Shown here: piece by piece, positions 1 to 11,563 of the stretch | Position numbering within the stretch: position 1 is the stretch's first letter | Layout of the letters: each line of letters opens with the position of its first letter | Source of the DNA: Siphonodentalium dalli | Taxonomy: Eukaryota > Mollusca > Scaphopoda > Gadilida > Siphonodentaliidae | Length of the DNA: 64,000 nt | Reading direction: 5' to 3' | Assembly: GCA_032622095.1 (NCBI GenBank) | Contig: CP136069.1 | Coordinates: forward strand, 42,262,194-42,326,193 | Made by a program: the position numbers and the translations under genes | The notes under the pieces: generated by a model | Told to the model about the DNA's origin: nothing | The model's input: the letters and a program-made list of their open reading frames with translations, nothing else | Database searches by the model: none

Positions 1-906
1 CCATATGGTATTATAAAGATAACTTGACGTACCGCCTTGTATGTAAGGAATATGTAGTATTGATTTACTGATAAATAACTCTGTGTGTGTATGTGTGCAC
101 AAAATGTATATGTTCACTTCTAAATATATTATTACTATTAATGAATAATGTTATACATATATAGCAATGATAGTGCCATTATATTTATTTATAATGTGTT
201 TATTGATATTTATTTATAACGTGTTTATTTATATTTATTTATAAAAATGTGTATAATATGCTTATATATGTACCATGATATATGTAAATAGTGTACAAAT
301 GTTATCTCGATACCTATGTATTATAGGTCATGAGAATAAAGAATTGAAAGAATTGAATTGTATTGTAAATAAAATTATCCTATCCTATTCAAAATATACA
401 AACGCACACAAACATAGTATATGATGAACTGACATAAAACATAGCATTTTGACTGCTATACGAGCATGTGGTTTTAAAAACATGTTGATACCATATGTGT
501 TCGGAAATACTCAGTGGTTTTCTATAACATTCTGACCAAAGTTGCTAGGCGGAGGTTCGTGGAATACACAAGACCATACATCTAGGAGAATCCTTCGACT
601 GACAACTTTGGTCAGAATGTTAGAACAAACAACTGTGAGTTTGGACACAAACGAGGTATCAACTTGTTTGAACAGTAGTATATCATACGCTCGTAGCTGC
701 CAAAATACTATGTATTATATCACTATCCTAGTTTATTACCCTTTTCATCGTTTCTGGTCGTGTTTGCGAACGCCTCCGGTCGAATGACTTCTCGCCACTC
801 ACGCTTACACCCACAATTCTACCCATTCATCCACCAAACATCCGCCTTAGACCCATTACCCAAAACATACTGTTTTTCTCTGCATGCGGGATTAATATTA
901 TCGATC
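1..906. other. AT-rich non-coding DNA with a possible LINE 3' tail
   Basis: No ORF here looks like a real gene. Bases 190-260 are imperfect TTTAT-rich tandem sequence. At 332-375 an AATAAAG signal runs into repeated GAATTGAA-type pentamers. This resembles the AATAAA plus short-repeat tails of CR1/Jockey-type LINEs, so the first 375 bases may be the 3' end of an old element on the plus strand. No reverse-transcriptase sequence is visible upstream because the window starts here. Confidence 0.35.
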
Positions 907-1049
907 CATCATGACCTGAGATGTGGGATGGAAGAATCTCACCATCGAGGCCATATATTTGGACCGGACACGAGCCTTGCCGAGTGTCCGGACCAAATAT
1001 CTGTCCGCGGTGGTGAGATTTTTCCATGCCCACATCTCAGGTCAGGATG
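907..1049. repeat. Snap-back inverted repeat (fold-back or MITE)
   Basis: The arms 907-971 and 984-1049 are reverse complements over about 65 bases with a handful of mismatches, separated by a 12-base loop. As RNA or single-stranded DNA this would form one long hairpin. The overlapping ORFs on both strands are mirror images of each other (both contain SHHRG and IFGPDT) and are by-products of the inverted repeat. No clear target-site duplication was found, so the superfamily is unassigned. Confidence 0.8.
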
Positions 1050-1898
1050 AATCATTTTTCTCCAAACCCATTCATGAGTCTCATTCTGATTTTGTTTGTG
1101 TTATACCAATCTTTGGCACATTCTGGTTTATAGGACATGGGGCATTTGTTTTATTATGTGGCCACTAAATAACTATGTTATCCCATTCAGTCAGACACTC
1201 TACATATCACGACATGCATTATCTGAAATGCTTTATCAGGTAGGCTATATCAACAGATTACATGTCATACACATGCATTCATGTACGTTATATGGTTATG
1301 TGTAGGGAGGTCGAAATGCCAGTTGTGTCACCACTCAAAAATTCTAATCCGGTAATTGAAACGCAATTATTGACACATGCAATGACCAAACAAATAAACC
1401 CAAAATAACCCAACTGGCAAAAGACTATAGCAAAATAGACCGCCCTCGTATTAAATAGTGATGTCCAGCGCAATTTGATTGCGATTCAGCGCAATTATTA
1501 AAAAATGCGATTTTGGTCTCTCTATGCATAGAAATCGATCAGAATCAAATTTAACTTAATTTTGTTTTAATTTTCGTGAGGGAGCATACCCCGGGAACAC
1601 CTAGCGAACTCGCGTCTTTGGTGCTGAAGCGCAATTTATGATATGGGCCGTATAGCCAGTTGGGTTATTTTAATATTACTCGGAGGGGTTGGCCATTGCA
1701 TGTTTTGATAATTGCGCTTATGGGCATATTAATAAATGCGAATTTGGAATCCGATATAGAACCCACCAGAACGCATCAAACTCAACTTTTATTTTCCAGT
1801 ATAGCACACCCCCCCCCCGCTATAGCGACTCCGGTGCCTGGTGTGCGGACATTACAACAGTGCGACTGGCGTCCATATATTACACAACAATACCAATT
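1050..1898. other. Non-coding DNA, nothing recognised
   Basis: Short ORFs only, none with protein-like composition or flanking splice signals that I would support. A C-homopolymer lies near 1,810-1,820. Confidence 0.5.
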
Positions 1899-2043
1899 TG
1901 TGGCCACGAATTAATATTTCGTAGCCACGAATTAGTTATTGTGTGGCTACGAATTAGTATTTCGTAGCCACGAATTAGTATTTCGTAGCCACGAATTAGT
2001 TATTGTGTGGCTACGAATTAGTATTTCGTGCCCACGAACTAGT
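1899..2043. repeat. 21/22-bp tandem repeat with alternating inverted half-units
   Basis: Seven units of 21-22 bp share the core ACGAATTAG. Units starting GCCACGAATTAG alternate with units starting GCTACGAATTAG. As a result GTAGCCAC and GTGGCTAC face each other twice (near 1,921-1,950 and 1,986-2,015) and can form two identical 8-bp-stem hairpins. The higher-order period is about 64 bp (21+22+21). Confidence 0.85.
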
Positions 2044-2596
2044 CCGCAACGAGTTCGATAAACGATTGTAGGGTATGATGCCTGATCTGTTCTGTTTTAT
2101 TGTATACATGCATGACTCTGACCACCACTGATGTTTGAGCTACATTTGTTGTGATTTAAGTCTGACAAAAAACCGGTATCAGTTCGGGGCGGATCGTTGA
2201 CGTCAGGCATTCACGCCATCGCTATGGCAACAACGTCAATGCGAAGTAGTTCCGGCTTGTATTACCATGTGGTATACAACACTATCATGCTGACCTGTTA
2301 GATTGACCAATGAGAATGGAGATCTACAGACATGATATGCGGGCATATTAGGTTCAGCTTGATTGACGCTGATCCCAGATTGACCCCCAGGGGTATATGG
2401 ATTCATAAGGGGTCGATATACGCCATCTTGTTTTTTTCTTGGAACTCTGTCGTCTCGGGGATATTTTCGGTGTATTTTGACGCCAAGAAAAGTGATATCG
2501 GTCGGAAATCGTTTTCTGCTTATTTAAAGACATAATAACATGCACGAAAACCTGCATGTGATAATAGATAATTATATCGGAGTGGCTACAGGACGG

Positions 2597-2647
2597 TATA
2601 CCGCTCTTTAGCGATGAGGGCTAAAGAGCGGTATATACCGCTCTTTA
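2597..2647. repeat. Nested perfect palindromes
   Basis: Bases 2,597-2,612 pair perfectly with 2,620-2,635 (16-bp stem, 7-base loop). The right arm is also the left half of a loopless 26-bp perfect palindrome at 2,622-2,647 centred on GTATATAC. The three arms are one 16-mer in alternating orientation, so two mutually exclusive cruciforms are possible. Confidence 0.85.
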
Positions 2648-3252
2648 TAGCCGGACACTAAAGATCGGACAGTAGGCCTGCGGATGATAGTAGAGACCTT
2701 TCGCAAAACTCACTTTTATGATTACGGATACGGATAGGGTACTACGTCACCAACATTTGTGTACTTTCTAATCGTTGTCGTATTTTATTATCCGCAATAA
2801 CGGTTACGATTTCATGGTTTCAATATATCACTTTACTCCGTTCGAGACTGTATATGTATATCATGTAAACCATCGAGTTATATTGAGCTACGACATCGGT
2901 GTGCTGTTTAGATTGGCAATCACTCTAAGGGTGGGATACTTGCATATAAATATAAGAGAATGCATTGACACAGGATTTTCGCAAAATTTCAGGAAACTCC
3001 AGTCATGGAATGATTAATGGCCATAGACGACACAATTAACTTACTATAATATAATTCAAATTCTCGCCCGGAAAGCATGATCAAATCGTTATAGGACTCT
3101 TAGTTGCCGGATAGGGTGTCACGTGAGGCTCAACGATATTAAGGTGAATATCTTGTTAATCTATTTAAACGCTCTTTAAAACACTTTTTCAAATATTTCC
3201 GCTATTTCGTCAAAAGCACTTCTTCAAATATCTCCGTTATTTAGTTACTTTA

Positions 3253-3332
3253 GGATCACATATCAAAATGAGAGGATATGGTTATCCCCTTTTCATGGGA
3301 TCACCATATCCTCTCATTTTGATACATGATCC
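3253..3332. repeat. 29-bp near-perfect inverted repeat
   Basis: Bases 3,253-3,281 and 3,304-3,332 are reverse complements with two mismatches. Pairing continues partly inward, leaving a short loop around 3,290-3,296. Total length is 80 bp. It may be a small MITE or a cruciform site; no target duplication is evident. Confidence 0.75.
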
Positions 3333-3797
3333 TGCCTTCATTGAGCCACGGGTGACTCCTGAGACGAGGATCACATATTATATGATACCCTATCCTACGG
3401 AGACCACATATTGTTTGATAACTACACCCGTGCGCATGGCCTGGATTGTTCAATTGCTTAATCGGGAGTGAGTCCCTATCTCTTAGACACGAGTAGTTAT
3501 TCCAGTATTTGGGGTACCATGTGACCAAATAAGGTCTGAGGTATGATGATACCCTTGTCTATGGCGTTTATCATACTATTGTTTACTATATAGTATGACA
3601 CCGATTTGACCATCCCGTGACTTTGCAATGGTTACTACCAGTCATAACCAATTAATAATATGATCTTGTTAATTATGCTGGTATGTAATTCTGCTATATT
3701 ATTTATATCACCCACATGAGTTAATAGTGTCTCTAATTTCTCTCATTCACGTTAAAACATTGCCATCACAAGAGTGCCGGATCCCAATCATCTAGAA

Positions 3798-4635
3798 AGG
3801 TATGGAGGGCTTCTGTTACCCTATATGCCAGTAAATTTACTATCTAAGAATTTGACATTCTGGAGGGCTTCTGTTATGCTGCATGTCAGACAGTCAGTAC
3901 TTATACTATATCTAAGAATGTGACATTCTGGAGGGCTTCCGTTACGCTGCATGTCAGTACATATATTATCTAAGAATGTGACATTCTGGAGGGCTTCCGT
4001 TATGCTGCATGTCAGTACATATACTATCTAAGAAATTGACATTATGGAGGGCTTCCGTTACGCTGCATGTCAGTACATATACTATCTAAGAATTTGACAT
4101 TATGGAGGGCTTCTGTTATGCTGCATGTCAGTACATATACTATCAAAGAATGTGACATTCTGGAGGGCTTCTGTTATGCTGCATGTCAGTACATATACTA
4201 TAAAAGAATTTGACATTATGGAGGGTTTCCGTTACGCTGCATGCATGTCAGTACATATACTATCAATGAATTTGCCATTCTGGAGGGTTTCTGTTATGCT
4301 GCATGTCAGTACATATGCTATCTAAGAATTTGACATTCTGGAGGGCTTCCGTTACGCTGCATGTCAGTACATATACTATATTTAAGAATTTGACATTCTG
4401 GAGGGCTTCCGTTACGCTGCATGTTAGTACATATACTATCACAGAATTTGACAATCTGGACGGCTTCTGTTATGCTGCATGTCAGCACATATACTATCTA
4501 AGAATTTGACATTCTGGAGGGCTTCTGTTATGCTGCATGTCAGTACATATACTATATCTAAGAATTTGAAATTCTGGAGGGTTTCCGTTACGCTGCATGT
4601 CAGTACATATACTATATCTAAGAATTTGAAATTCA
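3798..4635. repeat. 58-bp minisatellite, copy 1 (about 14 units)
   Basis: The 58-60 bp unit contains GAGGGCTTC, GCTGCATGTCAGTAC and ATATACTATCTAAGAATTTG. Variation is mostly at fixed sites (C/T in the TTCYGTTAYGCTGC part, ATT/GTG before ACATT). The first units are the most diverged. Short ORFs on both strands with repeated peptides come from the repeat and are not genes. The array opens segmental-duplication copy 1. Confidence 0.93.
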
Positions 4636-5557
4636 GGTAAACGTGTAACATGTAGCATGTGTAACATGTGTTGCCATAGCCAACGGTTATCACCTGACTC
4701 ACGAGGTCATTAAGCATACACGTACACAGTCAAACCGTTTAGAAGTGTTATGTCCAACGTGGAGCATTATAAATACGAAGCTTGTGGCGAAGAGGAATTA
4801 TCTAATCTTCGGATAACGTAACCGAATGAGCGATGGACACTGTGCAGACAGAGATTCTACTGCGCTAAGATATCTTAAAGGCATGTTATGGACTTGTTCG
4901 GTTATGTGCAACCGACAAGTTAGCATTTAGGCGCTATGTCGATCAACTGGAGGAATGTAGTATTTGAGCAACATAGCCGAAAATTTCAAGCAAATCGGCC
5001 GTACCACTCCGTAGAAATCATCGTCTGAACTACTCTCAATTGTAAATATTTTACCTCTCGATTCGGGACGCAACTATCTGCGATAAACTAACGAAAACGA
5101 TTTCACCTTCGAGAATCACTGCAATTAATTAATATATTAGAATGACGATGTGTGTTTCCAATTTGGATAAAGTATTTGTAAAAGTAACTACATTGAGCTA
5201 GATTATTCTCCATTTCTATTTGATCACCCTACCTCAGTGTTTCACATCACATTAATTTGATTCAAACCAATTGTGGGCATCGCTGGTCGCATTGTGGCCA
5301 AGTATTCTCGTCACCCAACTATTATTTATAAGTTTCGCTAGACGTTGGCTGCCGTAAAGTAATCTGACTGTCCGCGCCATGTGCATCTCCATAGTAATTA
5401 CAATACCATAGTAACACACGTTACTATTTACATACTTGCTGCTGAACCTGACTATTCTTCGCAGTGTGCACGTATATAACTCATATCTTTTCGTCATAGT
5501 TCAGTGCAAAGCCAGGTGAAAATCAATGCCCGATAAATTGCACAAAAGGTCACTCAC

Positions 5558-5656
5558 GAAACTTCCACGGATGATCAACGCCCGATATTCCTGAACTTTT
5601 ATCGACTGCAATAGCTCCGGTCCCAGTATCATCTATTTTAGATGGTATATCATTAG
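5558..5656 (-). CDS. Candidate 99-nt linker exon, copy 1 (phase 1-1)
   Basis: On the minus strand a TTCTTCTTCCAG acceptor precedes 5,656 and a GTGAGT donor follows 5,558. Between them is an open phase 1-1 exon of 99 nt (2 nt + 32 codons + 1 nt). The peptide begins NDIPSKIDDTGTGAIA and ends GVDHPWKF: hydrophilic, rich in Gly, Asp, Ser and Thr, without cysteine, as expected of an extracellular stalk. It is one of three copies (also 10,710-10,808 and 44,598-44,680) in the segmental duplications. It differs from copy 2 at 8 bases, 6 of them amino-acid-changing, while about 217 bases downstream of the donor differ at one. A Pro-Trp ending after a membrane anchor recalls the start of the M1 aminopeptidase ectodomain, but that is a guess. 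Expression is unproven. Confidence 0.55.
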
Positions 5657-6205
5657 CTGGAAGAAGAAAAAAAATTCACGGATGACAGTCTGGTGCATTG
5701 AATTTACTTTTCGGTATATCCGTTAACTAATTATAGGGCTCACTAAATTCATAAATAGCCCAGCCCAGTACTTTGCCTTCCAGTATGTGGCATATGTTCA
5801 CTGACATTAGGCGAGTTTGAGAATGAAAACTTTCAACCAGGGGTCAATACTGTGAAGAGTTTAATTTGTCCGTTTTTTACTATTGTTTGTTAGAAATAAC
5901 AATTTATATTTCTTCGAATACTATAAATCTACCATTGCAAAGATAAAGTTACAAATATCATGCGTTTTTTTGTAACTATACTCATATTCAAATCACAAAT
6001 TCAATTACTATGAAAGTGTATTGACTGTTCATGTAAGTTACAGCGTTGAGGAACGTAATCAGGATGTCTTAGTCCAGGTGTGTCTATCATCAAATTTCTA
6101 GCTTCCACCAATTTGAACCGGATCAAATTTACATCCCTGATAAACAGGGACGAGTGTGGTGATATGGATAGGGAAGATTTACGCCCCCCCCTACTTTGAA
6201 AAACA

Positions 6206-6410
6206 TTTCCAGCAGTTGGAAAGTTCATGCTTGGCAGTGTGAATTGTGTCGTTTTAGTCTGTTCTCGTCTAAAATGTCTGGTGTTGGTTCGAGCATGAAC
6301 TTTACAACTGCTGGAAATGTATAGGATAATGGCTGAAAACTGTACATTATTTCAGGGAATTGATCGATCGAGGCCGAGACCGTTTCATTCGCTGAAATAA
6401 TGTACAGTTT
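6206..6410. repeat. Twin hairpins, copy 1
   Basis: Two adjacent inverted repeats. Arms 6,206-6,231 and 6,292-6,317 (26 bp, one mismatch) enclose 60 bases. Arms 6,337-6,355 and 6,392-6,410 (19 bp, perfect) enclose 36 bases that include ATCGATCGA. The pair is conserved in all three duplication copies. It is probably a small MITE plus a second fold-back, in the presumed intron upstream (transcript sense) of the linker exon. Confidence 0.8.
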
Positions 6411-7524
6411 GAAGATATCATCTGACTTAAAATTTGACTGTGTCCATTTGTTTGAAGCGTCCCCTACATCAGAATGTATTGACCCGAAATTGGATCAAGG
6501 CGCCTGAGTTGTTCCATGTGTTCGGCCTTATCCACTCGCTCATTGGCTACACGGATGGCGTGACATCTTGACCCATTGTCAACTTAATGGACAGTCAGTA
6601 CCTCACTGTTTTCCGACCGTTGACTGGACACAACGTACACGCAGTGAGCTGCTTTTGCGATATATTTAACGACTATCCTCACAGCTTTGCCCTTATATTT
6701 CGGCATTTGTATTAAATTATTTATACGGCATATTTCGGATTTGGCGGAGAATTATAAAATGAATGACTGATTTGTGCGAGCGGTATGCCTAATCGGAGAT
6801 CGTATTGATTGATATCGTTATACTGAAGTTCGAAGGACTAAATTTAAATGTAAATTAATATAATAGTTTAGGCGTTGTCATGCCACCCCGGTAGAAATTA
6901 GATTCGAGAAATTTTAACAGTTGAAAATGTAATGCCTGTGTATACGTGAAACGACATGTCTGAAATTTGAAGATAGACAAACCCAGCGGCTGACGAAGTT
7001 ATATAAGTATATTCCTTCTGTCATGTTTCTAGCAATCAATCAGACATGATGGTATCATACATGCAAGTCATATAAAATTAAATGGTCCACAGTAAAATAA
7101 CTGTTCATTAATTTAGATATTGAGCGTCCGTTATTAAAATAATGGATAGTTGTTTGTAAAATAATGTACGATCTCGGGAATAACCATCCATTATCCTATA
7201 AACTGGACTCGATGAATAAAGGAGTGACGTCATAGCCATGTTTTAAAGGAGGATCAAGACATCACCAAACCCTTTGTAATCACTTCCCTGACTACGTTGG
7301 TGATTATTTTGTACGGTTTTTTTATGTCTGGTTAAAGGCAATATGATGTGCTCGTCTACAGAAAATAAGGTGTATTAATGACAAATTTATATGATTAAGC
7401 GTACTTCTTATATAGCAAAAATGTATAGCTGGCTGAATGCGACTTACGCTCATGGCGGATTATCCCTTTGAGTTTGGAAATGCGACATGTCCGCATTTGG
7501 TCGAGTTAAAACACGAGACTATAA

Positions 7525-7811
7525 TTAAAGATACGGGCGGCGTTGGCGGTGGGTATGGTGTTAAAATATTCATCTCCGTCAAAAACCGCCATAAACAGAA
7601 AGAATAGTAAAATATAGACAGACTGTATTCTTATACAATCAGCAGGCTGTTGTTTACGTACACCATCGTACGTATTGACGACAATATAGTATTTACGCGC
7701 TGATTATGATTGGCATATGAACAAAACTATATATATTTTAATATTCCTTCTGTTGATGGCGATTTCAACAAATGTGAATATTTCTGCAATGAACGCCGCC
7801 CGTGCCTTTAA
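7525..7811. mobile_element. TTAA-type MITE family A, internally deleted, LINE-free (copy 1)
   Basis: The element is bounded by TTAA at 7,525-7,528 and 7,808-7,811. Its ends are AGATACGGGCGGCG and the inverse CGCCGCCCGTGCCT, with inverted-repeat similarity reaching about 90 bp inward. It is 287 bp against 451 bp for full copies (17,986-18,436), lacking the middle with a CAG microhomology at the junction. It is also the pre-insertion allele for the LINE in copies 2 and 3: GATTATGATT runs directly into GGCATATG here. TTAA duplication points to a piggyBac-like transposase; the element has no coding capacity. Confidence 0.85.
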
Positions 7812-9029
7812 TATGCAAACAAGCTTACATAAATTTCCGCAATATAAAAGCTGGGACGTGGCTCAATTTCTTCTTGTGATATCGTTCTTTGGTAAGCCAT
7901 GTTCACCCCCTACATGAACCAGAAGAAAAAAAACTATTGATTTGAAAACAATTTGACTTCTCACTCCAAGTTGGATTGTACTTTTCCAACTGGTGCCACT
8001 CTTTTCAAATGCTGAGGTAATTCCAACAAAACACCATCTAGTGGTCATTTCGATCTCAAATTTAACTGACTGAAAGTTGTAAAAAATCGAGTTTTGGTAT
8101 CAAATTCCAGACCAATGGGCACAAATTGAATTAGCATGTTACACGGGTGAAGTGTTGATCAAGTTAGTATACCGAGTACCGATTGGATATCCCCGATAAC
8201 ATATATACCTCTCAACTTATGATTAGTTAATCCGCTTTTATGTGAGCCATGACAGGTTATAAATATGTGCAAATAGCACACAGACGTCCGGCGCCTCCTG
8301 TATTAAAACCCAGATCCTTTGTTCTACCTTGCGTTTCTATTTTACGAATGGGCACTTGATACCGTACTTTATACCACAAGCCGACATTCGTAATCTAGAA
8401 CGTTCATGTCTAACAATTTATGCACAATGAGACTACAGTGACTGAGTTACTGTTCTTCATCAGTACACTGGTTCAAAGGGCCTCAGTTGAACATTTTAAG
8501 TTGGACAGACGGGTGCGCGAATTAATAACTCAGCGAAAATAAGTACGACTCTGAATTAAAAACATACCACACGGAAAACAAGAGAGTTATGATGATGAAT
8601 TACATAATATGTAATATCATGGTAATTTGGAATAGCATTCAGAAGATAGCCCAAATTTTAGACTTTTATAACCTCACAAATCAGATATGCATCGAATTAT
8701 AAATCCGCCTCGTTTTAATGAAATGGTCGCAGAAAAAGCAATATGTTATTATGGGTTAGTCTCACTTTGCAGACATGCAGCAGGGGATAAACTCGAGGTG
8801 CGACCGGTTGTGTTGTTACAACGCCGGCAATTAGGCCGATCCAAGTTAAACGTTGTGTCTAGGCCAACTTGTTTATACTAAGGACACGGTAACTGTTGTT
8901 ACTTGTTTTTCGCGCATATGTAAGTTACACAAGAGAGAGATGTTTTATTGCCCCCTTGATGCACACATTTTTTTTCTGTGGTTCTTACCTCCGAACCAAC
9001 CCACTTTTACTAATTACTATTCCAGTTGC
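7812..9029. other. Non-coding duplicated flank with a 1.29-kb deletion junction
   Basis: Bases 7,812-8,468 match 15,490-16,132 and 51,236-51,878. Bases 8,469-9,029 match 17,420-17,985. The join at 8,468/8,469 shows that copy 1 lacks what copy 2 has between. Short ORFs such as 8,687-8,881 show no recognisable protein. Confidence 0.7.
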
Positions 9030-9155
9030 TTAAAGATATGGGCGGCGTTGGCGGTGGGTATGCTGTTAAAATATTCACCTCCGCCAAAAACCGCCATAAA
9101 CAGAAAGAATAGTAAAATATAGACAGACGTTGTTCTTATACCAGTCAGAAATATG
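9030..9155. mobile_element. TTAA MITE family A, 5' fragment
   Basis: Starts with TTAA and AGATATGGGCGGCG and matches 17,986-18,111. It then stops inside AAATATGG and continues directly as minisatellite (TATGGAGGGCTTCC). The shared TATGG at the junction suggests a microhomology-mediated join that created the copy 1/copy 2 boundary. Confidence 0.85.
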
Positions 9156-9800
9156 GAGGGCTTCCGTTATGCTGCATGTCAGTACATATACTATCTAAGA
9201 AATTGACATTATGGAGGGCTTCCGTTACGCTGCATGTCAGTACATATACTATCTAAGAATTTGACATTCTGGAGGGCTTCTGTTATGCTGCATGTCAGTA
9301 CATATACTATCAAAGAATTTGACATTATGGAGGGTTTCCGTTACGCTGCATGCATGTCAGTACATATACTATCAAAGAATTTGCCATTCTGGAGGGTTTC
9401 TGTTATGCTGCATGTCAGTACATATACTATCTAAGAATTTGACATTCTGGAGGGATTCTGTTATGCTGCATGTCAGTATATACTATCTAAGAATTTGACA
9501 TTCTGGAGGGCTTCCGTTACGCTGCATGTCAGTACATATACTATATATAAGAATTTGACATTCTGGAGGGCTTCCGTTACGCTGCATGTTAGTACATATA
9601 CTATCAAAGAATTTGACATTCTGGAGGGCTTCTGTTATGCTGCATGTCAGCACATATACTATCTAAGAATTTGACATTCTGGAGGGCTTCTGTTATGCTG
9701 CATGTCAGTACATATACTATATCTAAGAATTTGAAATTCTGGAGGGTTTCCGTTACGCTGCATGTCAGTACATATACTATATCTAAGAATTTGAAATTCA
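9152..9800. repeat. 58-bp minisatellite, copy 2 (about 11 units)
   Basis: Same 58-60 bp unit as 3,798-4,635, with matching variant units in the same order at the 3' end but about three fewer units at the 5' end. It begins inside a unit at the junction with the truncated MITE. Confidence 0.93.
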
Positions 9801-10709
9801 GGTAAAAGTGTAACATGTAGCATGTGTTGCCATAGCCAACGGTTATCACCTGACTCACGAGGTCATTAAGCATACACGTACGCAGTCAAACCGTTTAGAA
9901 GTGTTATGTCCAACGTGGAGCATTATACGAAGCTTGTGGCGAAGAGGAATAATCTAATCTTCGGATAACGTAACCGAATGAGCGATGGACACTGTGCAGA
10001 CAGAGATTCGACTTCGCTAAGATATCTTAAAGGCATGTTATGGACTTGTTCGGTTATGTGCAACCGACAAGTTAGCATTTATGCGCTATGTCGATCAACT
10101 GGAGGAATGTAGTATTTGAGCAACATAGCCGAAAATTTCAAGCAAATCGGCCGTACCACTCCGTAGAAATCATCGTCTGAACTACTCTCAATTGCAAATA
10201 TTTTACCTCTCGATTCGGGACGCAACTATCTGCGATAAACTAACGAAAACGATTTCACCTTCGAGAATCACTGCAATTAATTAATATATTAGAATGACGA
10301 TGTGTGTTTCCAATTTGGATAAAGTATTTGTAAAGGTAACTACTTTGAGCTAGATTATTCTCCATTTCTATTTGATCACCCTACCTCAGTGTTTCACATC
10401 ACATTAATTTGATTCAAACCAATTGTGGGCATCGCTGGTCGCATTGTGGCCAAGTATTCTCGTCACCCAACTATTATTTATAAGTTTCGCTAGACGTTGG
10501 CTGCCGTAAAGTCATCTGACTGTCCGCGCCATGTGCATCTCCATAGTAATTACAATACCATAGTAACACACGTTACTATTTACATACTTGCTGCTGAACC
10601 TGACTATTCTTCGCAGTGTGCACGTATATAACTCATATCTTTTCGTCATAGTTCAGTGCAAAGCCAGGTGAAAATCAATGCCCGATAAATTGCACAAAAG
10701 GTCACTCAC

Positions 10710-10808
10710 GAAACTTCCACGGACCATCAACGCCCCATATTCCTGAACTTTTATCGCCCGCAATAGCTCCGGTCCCAGTATAATCTATGTTAGATGGTAT
10801 ATCATTGG
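10710..10808 (-). CDS. Candidate 99-nt linker exon, copy 2 (phase 1-1)
   Basis: The minus-strand acceptor is a T-rich tract ending TTTCTTCCAG before 10,808; the donor GTGAGT follows 10,710. The exon is open in phase 1-1 and encodes 32 full codons, starting NDIPSNIDYTGTG and ending GIWGVDGPWKF. Joined to the anchor exon at 56,653-56,835 (which ends with one A of a codon) the junction codon is ACC, Thr; the other two copies also give Thr. A 1-1 exon can be skipped or duplicated without a frameshift. Differences from copy 1 cluster in the exon (8/99); those from copy 3 are D to Y and G to E replacements. No homology search was possible, so the protein family is unknown. Confidence 0.6.
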
Positions 10809-11358
10809 CTGGAAGAAAAAAAAAATTCACGGATGACAGTCTGGTGCATTGAATTTTCTTTTCGGTATATCCGTTAACTAATTATAGGGCTCACCAAATT
10901 CATAAATAGCCCAGCCCAGTACTTTGCTTTCCAGTATGTGGCATATGTTCACTGACATTAGGCGAGTTTGAGAATGAAAACTTTCAACCAGGGGTCAATA
11001 CTGTGAAGAGTTTAATTTGTCCGTTTTTTACTATTGTTTGTTAGAAATAACAATTTATATTTCTTCGAATACTATAAATCTACCATTGCAAAGATAAAGT
11101 TACAAATATCATGCGTTTTTTTGTAACTATACTCATATTCAAATCACAAATTCAATTACTATGAAAGTGTATTGACTGTTCATGTAAGTTACAGCGTTGA
11201 GGAACGTAATCAGGATGTCTTAGTCCAGGTGTGTCTATCATCAAATTTCTAGCTTCCACCCATTTGAACCGGATCAAATTCACATCCCTGATAAACAGAG
11301 ACGAGTGTGGTGATATGGATAGGGAAGATTTACGCCCCCCCCCCTACTTTGAAAAACT

Positions 11359-11563
11359 TTTCCAGCAGTTGGAAAGTTCATGCTTGGCAGTGTGAATTGT
11401 GTCGTTTTAGTCTGTTCTCGTCTAAAATGTCTGGTGTTGGTTCGAGCATGAACTTTACAACTGCTGGAAATGTATAGGATAATGGCTGAAAACTGTACAT
11501 TATATCAGGGAATTGATCGATCGAGGCCGAGACCGTTCCATTCGCTGAAATAATGTACAGTTT
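11359..11563. repeat. Twin hairpins, copy 2
   Basis: Arms 11,359-11,384 with 11,445-11,470, and 11,490-11,508 with 11,545-11,563, correspond to the copy 1 pair. The second left arm has ATATC where copy 1 has ATTTC, which breaks one base pair; copy 3 shares this change. Confidence 0.8.

Larger units (their letters stand above)
2044..3797. other. Non-coding DNA between repeats
   Basis: Apart from the palindrome cluster (2,597-2,647) and the 29-bp inverted repeat (3,253-3,332), listed separately, I see no gene, RNA gene or mobile element. The ORFs near 2,332-2,557 on opposite strands overlap each other and show no family motif. Confidence 0.5.
3798..9155. repeat. Segmental duplication, copy 1
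   Basis: This 5.4-kb block holds, in order: 58-bp minisatellite, intron-like DNA, candidate linker exon, twin hairpins, a TTAA MITE without the LINE found in the other copies, a common flank, and a truncated second MITE. It matches 9,152-18,110 of copy 2 at about 99% in the stretches I compared by eye. Relative to copy 2 it lacks the LINE insertion and about 1.29 kb (equivalent to 16,133-17,419), removed at a junction at 8,468/8,469. Bases 4,636-5,557 and 5,657-6,205 hold nothing beyond intron-like DNA. Confidence 0.9.

Noticed and set aside
3798-4635. CRISPR-like regular repeats
   Set aside because: There are no unique spacers between repeats; it is a 58-bp minisatellite in a eukaryotic context.
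4263-4717. Peptide-repeat ORFs in the 58-bp minisatellite
   Set aside because: Repeat translation with frame changes between 58- and 60-bp units.
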